NCBI GenBank assembly: GCA_041586155.1
Contig: JBFHAT010000043.1
Location: forward strand, 1-21,140
Direction: 5' to 3'
Length of the DNA: 21,140 bases
Origin: JBFGJH01 sp041586155
GTDB taxonomy: Bacteria > Actinomycetota > Acidimicrobiia > Spongiisociales > JAENVV01
Shown piece by piece: positions 7,335 to 14,460 of the stretch; the first letter of the stretch is position 1; each line of letters starts with the position of its first letter. The notes beneath the pieces were generated by a model that searched no databases, had not been told where the DNA came from, and worked only from the letters and a program-made list of their open reading frames with translations. The translations under genes and the position numbers were made by a program.

Positions 7335-8312
7335 TCATCCGAGCGGCTCGCCGGCGCGCACCCATTCAGCCATGTCGGGAGTGAGCGGAACCGCCAACTC
7401 GGCGCATGCGCCGGTGAGGGCGATCCCGCCGTTGACGAAGACGGCCTCGCCTCTCGTGTAGTAGGGGCCCGGGTCACACACGTCCGCCCACTCGTCGGGA
7501 TGAAAGGTCTGCAGATAGCGGCCGTAGACCGACACCGCAGCCGACGGTAGCTCTGGTTCGTAGGCACGCCACCTGACCGTTCCGTCATTCATCACGTCGT
7601 ACGGCGAGGTAAGCGCCCCGATCCCGAATTCCGAGAATGACTCGTTCTCGGCGAACGAGATCTCGCATTCGACGACGATCCCTATCCCCGTGTCGGTCGT
7701 CGCTTCACACGGTGGGATCTCGCCGGGTGACCCTGGTACCGGCGGGTAGGCCGCGTGGTACACGGTCTGCCATTCGTAGATGTTCCGATCGTCTACATCG
7801 ATGTCGCCCGTGCCGTCCGTGACGATGTCCGCCACTTGTTCGATGTCTCCGTCGAGCATCGCCTGCCACAGGCCCTCGACCTTGGTGACCGCCGCAGCCC
7901 GGCGCTCGGCATCGGCCGAATCGTCCGGCTCGCCGGGGGCGCTCGACTGCTCAGGGACCTGCGTCGCATCGGAGGCGACAGTGGGATCGGCGGCGGGTGG
8001 GGGCACCGGCACGCTCGGCTCGGGCGCGAGGGAGGGGGCAGGCTGAATGGCCGGCTCAGGCCGATCGTCGGCCGTGAGTTGCAGCACGGCGACGACTGCC
8101 AGCACCAGGGCTGCCGCTGCCCCGAGCACCACCGCCCATCCCCGCCGGCGCGGCTCTGTCGGCGGGGTCAGCCTGGTCGGCGCTTCGTGTGTCTGCATGT
8201 CGTTCCTCCGTCGGTCGTGGGGGTGGAGCTCTTCGAGCGCCGACACGACACCCGGATCGGGCACCGGGTTGGCTTCGATCAGCAGATCGAAGATCTGGTC
8301 GGCGTTCATCAT
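7335..8312 (-). CDS. Single-pass membrane protein coupled to ECF sigma factor, possible anti-sigma or sensor
   Basis: This protein has 325 residues. Residues 1-57 are predicted cytoplasmic, one hydrophobic helix spans about 58-80, a Pro/Ala/Ser-rich linker runs to about 130, and a globular outer domain of about 190 residues follows. The start of that domain (KVEGLWQAMLDGDIEQVADIV) resembles NTF2/SnoaL-like folds, which is only a guess. Five cysteines in the outer domain could form disulfides. The ATG at 8312 overlaps the sigma factor stop by 4 nt (ATGA, 8309-8312) and has AGAGGAGG upstream, so the two are translationally coupled. That arrangement is typical of anti-sigma factors, and the N-terminal segment would be the part facing the sigma factor. 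The HxxxCxxC zinc motif of common anti-sigma factors is absent, so the role remains inferred. Confidence 0.75.
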   Translation of the reverse strand: MMNADQIFDLLIEANPVPDPGVVSALEELHPHDRRRNDMQTHEAPTRLTPPTEPRRRGWAVVLGAAAALVLAVVAVLQLTADDRPEPAIQPAPSLAPEPSVPVPPPAADPTVASDATQVPEQSSAPGEPDDSADAERRAAAVTKVEGLWQAMLDGDIEQVADIVTDGTGDIDVDDRNIYEWQTVYHAAYPPVPGSPGEIPPCEATTDTGIGIVVECEISFAENESFSEFGIGALTSPYDVMNDGTVRWRAYEPELPSAAVSVYGRYLQTFHPDEWADVCDPGPYYTRGEAVFVNGGIALTGACAELAVPLTPDMAEWVRAGEPLG

Positions 8313-8863
8313 GAGCCCTCGCCTCCTCTTGCACTCGCCGGGGGAACTCGTGCAGTGACCGGCTCCAGCGTCGTGAACGCTCGAGCCAGCCGAACCTTGG
8401 CGCGGCTGACGCGCTTGTGGACCGCTTCGGTGGAGCAATCGAGCACTTGGGCGATCTGCGCATGGTTCAAACCTTCCCATGCGGCCAGCCGGAGGACCTC
8501 GCGGTCGGCAGGCTTGAGGTGTCCCAGGGCCCGTCGGACCTGCTCGTGCTCGGCGGATTGGACGACGACTTCCTCCGGGCCCGGCGGCGGCACCGGCCTA
8601 CGCTCGGCGGCTCGTTGCGCCAGCCGGTGGAACCTCCCGGCCCCGCGCCGCTGGCCGGCCAGGACCCGGCGGGCGACCCCATAGAGCCAAGCGAGGGTCT
8701 CGTCACCGCGGGGAAGGTCGTCGCGCCGGCGCCACGCGACCGCAAAGACATCGGCGGTGGCGTCGTGGGCGTCAGGGGGATCGGCCCGGCGCAGGCAATA
8801 AGCCAAGATCATCGGCCGGTGCCGCTCCACGATGACGTCGAACCATGGCTCCATTCGGGTCAC
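8309..8863 (-). CDS. RNA polymerase sigma factor, ECF (sigma-70 family)
   Basis: This 184-residue protein has the two-domain layout of ECF sigma factors. Region 2 (about 8-75) includes ADVFAVAWRR and the TLAWLYGVARRVL helix. Region 4 (about 110-160) has LKPADREVLRLAAWEGLNHAQIAQVL, a helix-turn-helix and VHKRVSRAKVRLARAF for -35 recognition. No extra C-terminal SnoaL-type domain is fused. I chose the GTG at 8863 because AGGAGAAGGA ends 7 nt before it; an ATG 9 nt further in (8854) would lie too far from that site, and the open frame continues uselessly to 9010. A -10-like TAGGGT on the minus strand (8884-8889) would give a leader of about 14 nt. The gene is followed with 4-nt overlap by its membrane partner. 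It lies downstream of betA-betB on the same strand but across a 266-nt gap, so it is probably a separate unit. Its target genes are unknown. Confidence 0.88.
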   Translation of the reverse strand: MTRMEPWFDVIVERHRPMILAYCLRRADPPDAHDATADVFAVAWRRRDDLPRGDETLAWLYGVARRVLAGQRRGAGRFHRLAQRAAERRPVPPPGPEEVVVQSAEHEQVRRALGHLKPADREVLRLAAWEGLNHAQIAQVLDCSTEAVHKRVSRAKVRLARAFTTLEPVTARVPPASARGGEGS

Positions 8864-9129
8864 GTCGCCGTCCTTCTCCTCATACCCTATCGATGGCCGG
8901 CGGGACCCACGGGTGGACTGGTAATACCTACAAGACCGGCCGCTCCTCGATTCATGTCCACCCGGTGCCGTGGCCGGCCATTGACTCAACGAGCCGGTCA
9001 GCAAGAACAATGACCGGTGACGCCGGGGGGCGTGCCGGCGCGACGGTTCGATCAGCGAGCCGCTGCGCCGCGTTGGCTCGTACCGTCCACCGATGAGAGC
9101 CTCAACTCAGTGCCTCGAGCACCAATCCG
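8864..9129. other. Gap between betB and the sigma gene with several inverted repeats
   Basis: No gene is visible. The gap contains a 9-bp inverted repeat with a 37-nt spacer (8910-8918/8956-8964). Three short hairpins lie nearer to betB: 8994-9000/9011-9017 (7 bp), 9021-9026/9035-9040 (6 bp) and 9056-9061/9075-9080 (6 bp). Those three could stop or stabilise the betA-betB transcript. None is followed by a T-run. Confidence 0.5.
8910..8964. repeat. Inverted repeat upstream of the sigma factor operon, possible operator
   Basis: CGGGTGGAC (8910-8918) and its exact complement GTCCACCCG (8956-8964) flank a 37-nt spacer, 47 to 101 nt upstream of the sigma factor start. This is compatible with a regulator binding two half-sites or an mRNA stem, but no matching regulator is encoded nearby. 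Confidence 0.4.
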
Positions 9130-10584
9130 CTAGTAGGGCGCCTCCACGTGGCCGGTCTCGACGTAGACCGACTTGAGCTGGGTGTAATGCTCGACGGCAG
9201 CCAGCGAGTTCTCCCGACCCAGACCCGACTGCTTGTAGCCGCCGAACGGCAGCTCGATCGGGGTGATGTTGTAGGTGTTGATCCACAGCGTCCCCGCCTC
9301 GAGTCGGGCCACCACACGATGGGCCCGGGCGAGGTCAGTGGTGAAGACTCCGGCAGACAGCCCATAGTCGGTGGCGTTGGCCCGTTCGACCACCTCGTCC
9401 TCGGAGGCGAACGTGAGCACGGACATGACCGGCCCGAAGATCTCGTCGACCACGATCGCCATGTCGTCGGTGCAGCCGTCGAAGACCGTTGGCTCCACGA
9501 AGTAGCCCGAGTCGAGGCCGGCCGGGCGGCCGCCGCCGACCAGAATCTTTGCTCCGGCCTTCTTGCCCAGCTCGATGTAGCCCAGCACCTTGTCGAGGTG
9601 GTCGGCCGAGATCAGCGCCCCGACATCCGTGGACGGGTCGAGTGGGTCACCGATTCGCATCTTGGAGGTGCGGGCGACCAACCGGCCCACGAAGTCGGCG
9701 TGCACCGACTCGTGCACGAACACCCGGGTGCCGTTGGAGCACACCTCGCCCTGGGTGTAGAAGTTGGCGAGCAGCGCCGCCGACACGGCGTCGTCGAGGT
9801 CGGCGTCCTCGAAGATGATGAGGGGCGACTTGCCACCCAGCTCCAACGTCACGTCTTTGAGGGTCGAGGCAGCTGCCGCCATCACCTTCTTGCCGGTGCC
9901 GACCTCGCCGGTGAGGGACACCTTGGCGATCCCCGGATGACGGGTGAGCGCCTCCCCCACGCGGGCGTCTCCCTGCACGACGTTGAAGACGCCCGGTGGG
10001 ACGCCCGCCTCGGTGTAGATCTCGGCCAGCGCCAGGGCAGTGAGCGGTGTCAGCTCGGCCGGTTTGAAGATCATCGAGTTGCCGCACGCCAATGCCGGTG
10101 CCGATTTCCAGCAGGCGATCTGGATTGGATAGTTCCAGGCCCCGATGCCGGCGGTGACTCCCAACGGCTCCCGCCGGGTGAAGCCGTAGTTGCTGCCCAG
10201 GTCGTGGTAGTCGCCGCGGATGGTCGGGGCGACGCCTGCGAAGAACTCGAGACACTCGGCGCCAGAAATGACGTCGACGGTGCTCGCCTCGGCGATGGGC
10301 TTGCCCGTGTCGAGAACCTCCAATCGGGCCAGCTCGTCGTTGCGCTCTCGCAGGATGGCCGCGGCCCGATTGAGGATCCGGCCGCGCTCCGCGCCGGTCA
10401 TCTGTGACCAGACCGCAAACCCTTCCCGGGCGGAATCGACCGCCCGGTCGACGTCGGCGTCGGACGCATGCTGTACCGCGGCGAGGACCTCGCCGGTGGC
10501 GGGGTTGATCGTGTCGAACTGCTCGGCGGAGGTGGCATCGACGTGGCGGCCGTGGATGTAGAGGCGTTGCGTGCGAAGCTGCAT
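9130..10584 (-). CDS. betB: Betaine-aldehyde dehydrogenase
   Basis: This 484-residue enzyme oxidises betaine aldehyde to glycine betaine with NAD(P)+, the second step from choline. The aldehyde dehydrogenase core is complete: N151 in GAWNYPIQ, E248 in LELGGKSP and the catalytic C282 in GEVCSNGTR. The stretch around ACWKSAPALACGN and the C-terminal GLGRENS are characteristic of BetB among aldehyde dehydrogenases. Length and the N-terminal LYIHG match E. coli BetB (about 490). I chose the ATG at 10584; an alternative in-frame ATG at 10602 adds six residues and would start 4 nt after the betA stop. Neither has a well-spaced ribosome site, so translation may depend on coupling to betA, which lies 22 nt upstream. 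Expected to be cytoplasmic. Other aminoaldehydes are possible substrates, but the betA neighbour argues for betaine aldehyde. Confidence 0.93.
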   Translation of the reverse strand: MQLRTQRLYIHGRHVDATSAEQFDTINPATGEVLAAVQHASDADVDRAVDSAREGFAVWSQMTGAERGRILNRAAAILRERNDELARLEVLDTGKPIAEASTVDVISGAECLEFFAGVAPTIRGDYHDLGSNYGFTRREPLGVTAGIGAWNYPIQIACWKSAPALACGNSMIFKPAELTPLTALALAEIYTEAGVPPGVFNVVQGDARVGEALTRHPGIAKVSLTGEVGTGKKVMAAAASTLKDVTLELGGKSPLIIFEDADLDDAVSAALLANFYTQGEVCSNGTRVFVHESVHADFVGRLVARTSKMRIGDPLDPSTDVGALISADHLDKVLGYIELGKKAGAKILVGGGRPAGLDSGYFVEPTVFDGCTDDMAIVVDEIFGPVMSVLTFASEDEVVERANATDYGLSAGVFTTDLARAHRVVARLEAGTLWINTYNITPIELPFGGYKQSGLGRENSLAAVEHYTQLKSVYVETGHVEAPY

Positions 10585-10606
10585 CCCCCCACGGTATCCC
10601 ATCGGT

Positions 10607-12250
10607 TCACGAATCGCTCGCTCGGTACCAGTCGACGTGCTCAGGTGGCAGCGGGGTATTGCCGAGGATCAGGTCGGCGGCCTTCTCGGCGATCATCATC
10701 ACCGGTGCATAGATGTTGCCGTTGGTGATGTGGGGCATCACCGAGGCGTCGACCACCCTCAGCCCTTCAACGCCGTGCACCTTCATCGTGTCGGGATGAA
10801 CCACCGCCATGTCGTCGAGGCCCATCTTCGCGGTGCATGACGGGTGCAGCGCCGTCTCTCCTTCACGGGCCACCCAGGCGAGGATCTCTTCGTCGCTCTC
10901 GACGCCCTCGCCAGGCGACAGTTCGCCGCCGTTGAACGGATCGAAGGCGGGTTGATTGAGGATGGTGCGGGCACAACGGATCGCTTCGACCCATTCCCGC
11001 CGGTCTCGTGCAGTCGACAGGTAGTTGAACCGCAGCGCCGGCTTGGCGGCTGGGTCGGTGGAGGTGATCTTCACGGTCCCTACCGAGTCGGAGAACATCG
11101 GCCCGACGTGTACCTGGTAGCCGTGGCCTTTGGCCGGCACCGAGCCGTCGTAGCGTATGGCGAGCGGCAGGAAGTGCAACATGAGGTTGGGCCAGGCGAC
11201 GTCGTCGTTGGAACGGATGAAGCCCCCTGCTTCGAAGTGGTTGGTTGCTCCCGGTCCCTTGCCGAACAGCCACTGGAAGCCGATGATCGGCCGCCGCCAC
11301 AACGCCAGGTAGGGCTGCATCGAAACCGGCTGGGTGGAGGCGTATTGAACGTAGACCTCCAGGTGGTCCTGCAGGTTCTCTCCCACACCGGGCACGTTCG
11401 CCACGACCTCGACGCCGAGCGCCTCCAGCTCGGCGGCGTTGCCCACCCCCGAGAGCTGCAGCAGCTGAGGGGTGTTGATGGCCCCACCACACACGATGAC
11501 GTCGCGGGCCCCCACCCGATGAGCGGTGCCCTGGTTGAGGTATTCGACCCCGGTGGCCCTTCGCCCTTCGAACAGCACCCGGGTGGTGAGCGCTCTGGTG
11601 ACGACGTCCAGGTTTGCTCGGCGCTTGACCGGATGGAGGTAGGCCCGTGCCGCCGACAAGCGCCTCCCCCGATGGCGATTCGTGTCGAACGCAGCGAAGC
11701 CCTCTTGGCGGTACCCGTTGACGTCGGTCGTGAGCGGGTACCCGGCCTGCTGGGCCGCGTCGAAGAGCGCTCGGAACAGCGGGTTGTCGGCCGGGCCCCG
11801 GGTGAGGACCAGCGGGCCTTCCCCGCCTCGGAACTGGTCGGGACCGGCCAGCGTCGTCTCCATCTTCTTGAAGTACGGCAGGCAGTGCGCGTAGTCCCAG
11901 CGTTCGAGCCCAGGGTTGGTGGCCCAGCGCTCGTAATCGAGCGGATTGCCCCGCTGGAAGATCATGCCATTGATGCTGCTGGATCCTCCGAGCACTTTGC
12001 CGCGGGCGTGGTAGATGCGGCGGCCCTCCATGTTGGGCTCCGGCTCCGATTCGTACATCCAGTCGTAATGCTTGTTGCCGATCGGGAAGGCCAGGGCGGC
12101 GGGCATGTGAATGAAGACATCCCACCAATAGTCGGGGCGCCCAGCTTCGAGAACGAGCACACGGTGGGACGGATCGGCCGACATTCGGTTGGCGAGCGCC
12201 GAGCCGGCTGAGCCGCCACCGACGATGATGAAGTCGTACCCGTCGGTCAT
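10607..12250 (-). CDS. betA: Choline dehydrogenase, GMC oxidoreductase family
   Basis: This 547-residue FAD enzyme oxidises choline to betaine aldehyde. The dinucleotide-binding GGGSAGS is at 11-17, the first GMC signature at 84-96 (GKVLGGSSSINGM) and the second at 256-270 (GAINTPQLLQLSGVG). The catalytic pair is H469 (in ALHPSCTAKMG) and N510 (in HITNGN). It resembles E. coli BetA along its full length (about 556 residues), for example PGVGENLQDHLE, NHFEAGGFIRS and MPAALAFP. The E. coli protein reads HPCGTCKMG where this one reads HPSCTAKMG. The open frame extends to 12625, but the FAD loop and a -10-like TACCAT 6 nt before the ATG at 12250 point to this start and a leaderless mRNA. It is first in the betA-betB operon and divergent from the Cache histidine kinase. 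Confidence 0.94.
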   Translation of the reverse strand: MTDGYDFIIVGGGSAGSALANRMSADPSHRVLVLEAGRPDYWWDVFIHMPAALAFPIGNKHYDWMYESEPEPNMEGRRIYHARGKVLGGSSSINGMIFQRGNPLDYERWATNPGLERWDYAHCLPYFKKMETTLAGPDQFRGGEGPLVLTRGPADNPLFRALFDAAQQAGYPLTTDVNGYRQEGFAAFDTNRHRGRRLSAARAYLHPVKRRANLDVVTRALTTRVLFEGRRATGVEYLNQGTAHRVGARDVIVCGGAINTPQLLQLSGVGNAAELEALGVEVVANVPGVGENLQDHLEVYVQYASTQPVSMQPYLALWRRPIIGFQWLFGKGPGATNHFEAGGFIRSNDDVAWPNLMLHFLPLAIRYDGSVPAKGHGYQVHVGPMFSDSVGTVKITSTDPAAKPALRFNYLSTARDRREWVEAIRCARTILNQPAFDPFNGGELSPGEGVESDEEILAWVAREGETALHPSCTAKMGLDDMAVVHPDTMKVHGVEGLRVVDASVMPHITNGNIYAPVMMIAEKAADLILGNTPLPPEHVDWYRASDS

Positions 12251-12256
12251 GGCGCG

Positions 12257-12262
12257 ATGGTA
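12257..12262 (-). promoter_or_regulatory. Candidate -10 element of betA, leaderless geometry
   Basis: On the minus strand TACCAT ends 6 nt before the betA ATG, so transcription would begin at or next to the start codon. This fits the absence of a well-placed ribosome site. No -35 hexamer is obvious. Confidence 0.4.
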
Positions 12263-12386
12263 CCGATGCCTTCCGCCGAGGCGATGACGACGTCCAGACG
12301 ACCCCGAAGCGCCGTGCTCGCCTAAAGTCTGAAGGCCGGCAACCGATAGACCCATAGGCACCAACTCTCCCAGGTACCGCAAACCG

Positions 12387-14390
12387 ATGCGATTGTCGCT
12401 ACGCAAGACGATGGTGTTCGCCACGGTCGCCCTGCTCGGGCTGACAGTGGGGATCATCTTTGCCTCCACGTTTCTGTCCACGCGCGCCGTTTTGGTGGGC
12501 GAGGTCCAGGCAATTGTCGAACGCGACGCCCGCCGGGCGGCAGCAGCCACTCTCGACTTCATCCATCCTGCGGAGCAGGCGGCGATCATCGCGGCGGATC
12601 TCGTCGCCGGCGATGCCGGGGCCATAGAACCCGTTCGCCTCGAGCGGCACTTCCTGACCGTGCTTCATGAGGTTGGTCAGATCGACGGGATGTTCTACGG
12701 CGACAACTACGGCAACTTCTTCTACGTGAACCGCGACAACACTTTTGGCGGCACTCGCACCAAACAGATCGACGTGTCGGGCCCTGAACGAGTCGTGACC
12801 TTCAACTGGCGGAACGGCTCCGGAGAGATCGTGTTCACGGAGTCCGATCCCCACGACAAATACGACCCCCGCACCCGCCCATGGTTCAGCAACGTCACCT
12901 CCAGCAGCCACCACGATTGGACGGATCCGTACGTGTTCTTCAGCTCGGGCCAGCCGGGCATCACCACCTCGAGCCCCGTCCTGGTCGACGGGGTGCTCGT
13001 TGGAGTCATCGGCGTGGACATCGAGCTGGCAGGTGTCTCCGACTTCTTGAGGACCCTGGACACGAGCGCCAACAGCAGCGCAGCCATCATCGGACCGGGA
13101 CTGACCGTGGTTGCCCATGAGGACTCCCAGGCGGTGGTTACCGAACACAACGATCAGCTCCGCTACCGCAGCGTGGGCGAGCTGAACGATCCGCAGATCG
13201 AGAGGGCGTTCGAGACGCTTCGTCAGACAAACCCGACCTACACGCTGGGCACACCCACGCGCTTTGGTTTCGACCTCGGCGGCGAACCACACCAGGCTGC
13301 GTTTGCTCCTCTCCCGGCTGGCTCGCTGCCATGGCTGGTCGCCGTCAGCGCCCCCGAGTCCGACTATCTGGACAAGGTGCGCACGGCCGAGCGAGGAAAC
13401 GCCGCGCTGGTGGCTGTCGTCGGGCTCATTGCCCTGCTGGCCGGAGTCTGGCTCGCCAGGACGTTCACGAAGCCACTGCGCCAGCTACGCGACCACGCCC
13501 AGGCGGTCCATGAGGGCCTGCCCCGCGAACCGATCCGCTCACGTTTCACCGAGATCGCCCAGACGACAGACGCGCTGTTCGCCGCCCACAACGAGCTGGA
13601 AGCACGGGTGGCCGAACGCACCGCCGATCTCCAGCAGGAGATCATCGAACGGCGTAACGCCGAGCGGAAGGCGCTGGAGGCCAGCAACGCCAAGAGCGAC
13701 TTCCTGGCCCACATGAGCCACGAGCTGCGAACCCCGCTCACCGCAATCATCGGTTACGCAGGGATATTGAAGTCGAAGGAAGGAGAGTGGTCCCGGACCG
13801 AGATGGCGGAGCACGTCGCCGTGATCGAAGACGCAAGCAACCATCTCTTGGAGCTCATCAACGAGTTGCTGGAACTGGCCAAGATCGAGGCCGGTCAGCT
13901 CGACTTGACCGAGAACTCCTTCGATGTTTCCGAGGTTGCACGGGAGGTGATGCAACTGGTGGAGCCACGAGCGAGACGACGCGGAGTCGCCGTGGCGCTG
14001 GAGTCAACCCAGGACATGCCGATGTACGCCGACCGGCGCCGGATCAAGCAGGTGCTCCTCAACCTGATCACCAACGCCGTGAAATTCACCGATGCAGGCG
14101 GGCATGTGCGCGTCGGCATCGACCGCATCTCCGAACACATCACCCTCACCGTCGCCGACACCGGGATCGGCATGTCCGACGACGAGCTGGCCAAGGCGTT
14201 CGAGATGTTCGGTCAGGTCGGTGAGGCCGACGGCGATGCGACCCCCGGCACCGGCATCGGATTGCCGCTGACGCGCGAGCTGGTCGCCAAGCACGGCGGC
14301 CGGCTCGAGGTGAAATCCGAAAAAGGAGTCGGCTCGACGTTCACCGTCACCTTCCCGCCCGAGCGGACGGTGGTACCGATCTCGGTCTGA
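12387..14390 (+). CDS. Membrane sensor histidine kinase with extracellular Cache domain
   Basis: This protein has 667 residues. The first transmembrane helix is about 8-30. An extracellular dual-Cache region (about 35-335) contains YDPRTRPWF (159-167), a hallmark of dCache ligand sensors, and GVLVGVIGVDIEL (202-214). The second helix is about 339-358. A HAMP-like linker and coiled coil run to about 435. The HisKA dimerisation domain has phosphoacceptor H445 in MSHELRTP. The HATPase domain has N-box N559/N563, G1 box DTGIGM (591-596) and G2 box GTGIGL (621-626). No receiver domain is attached and no response regulator is in the window, so its output partner is elsewhere. Cache domains bind small molecules, including amino acids, carboxylates and quaternary amines. 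Lying divergent to betA across 136 nt makes choline or betaine a reasonable but unproven ligand. The ribosome site is weak. A -10-like TAAAGT is at 12323-12328, and a strong terminator follows. Confidence 0.92.
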   Translation: MRLSLRKTMVFATVALLGLTVGIIFASTFLSTRAVLVGEVQAIVERDARRAAAATLDFIHPAEQAAIIAADLVAGDAGAIEPVRLERHFLTVLHEVGQIDGMFYGDNYGNFFYVNRDNTFGGTRTKQIDVSGPERVVTFNWRNGSGEIVFTESDPHDKYDPRTRPWFSNVTSSSHHDWTDPYVFFSSGQPGITTSSPVLVDGVLVGVIGVDIELAGVSDFLRTLDTSANSSAAIIGPGLTVVAHEDSQAVVTEHNDQLRYRSVGELNDPQIERAFETLRQTNPTYTLGTPTRFGFDLGGEPHQAAFAPLPAGSLPWLVAVSAPESDYLDKVRTAERGNAALVAVVGLIALLAGVWLARTFTKPLRQLRDHAQAVHEGLPREPIRSRFTEIAQTTDALFAAHNELEARVAERTADLQQEIIERRNAERKALEASNAKSDFLAHMSHELRTPLTAIIGYAGILKSKEGEWSRTEMAEHVAVIEDASNHLLELINELLELAKIEAGQLDLTENSFDVSEVAREVMQLVEPRARRRGVAVALESTQDMPMYADRRRIKQVLLNLITNAVKFTDAGGHVRVGIDRISEHITLTVADTGIGMSDDELAKAFEMFGQVGEADGDATPGTGIGLPLTRELVAKHGGRLEVKSEKGVGSTFTVTFPPERTVVPISV

Positions 14391-14398
14391 ACAACGCG

Positions 14399-14446
14399 AG
14401 GAGGGTGGACTTCTCGTCCACCCTCCTGCCTTCCCCCCCCTTTTTT
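14399..14446 (+). terminator. Intrinsic-type terminator after the histidine kinase gene
   Basis: A perfect 12-bp stem (14399-14410 with 14416-14427) with loop TTCTC starts 9 nt after the stop. It is followed by a pyrimidine tract with eight C (14433-14440) and six T (14441-14446). The T-run begins 13 nt past the stem, farther than usual. The convergent LVIVD-protein gene ends at 14461, so the hairpin may serve both directions. Confidence 0.75.
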
Positions 14447-14460
14447 CCCCCCTCTCAGCC

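Noticed and set aside
9041..9061. GGTTCGATC resembling a tRNA T-loop
   Set aside because: The flanking bases cannot form the T-stem, and no acceptor, D or anticodon arms are found around it.
9148..10407. 419-residue ORF antisense to betB
   Set aside because: Shadow of a fully recognisable aldehyde dehydrogenase; no ribosome site or family features.
10844..12211. Long ORF (455 residues) antisense to betA
   Set aside because: Its frame is the mirror of a full GMC oxidoreductase; it shows no domain motif and is the usual high-GC shadow.
12251..12625. N-terminal extension of BetA to 12625
   Set aside because: It would overlap the histidine kinase gene, and the family starts just before the FAD-binding loop at 12250.
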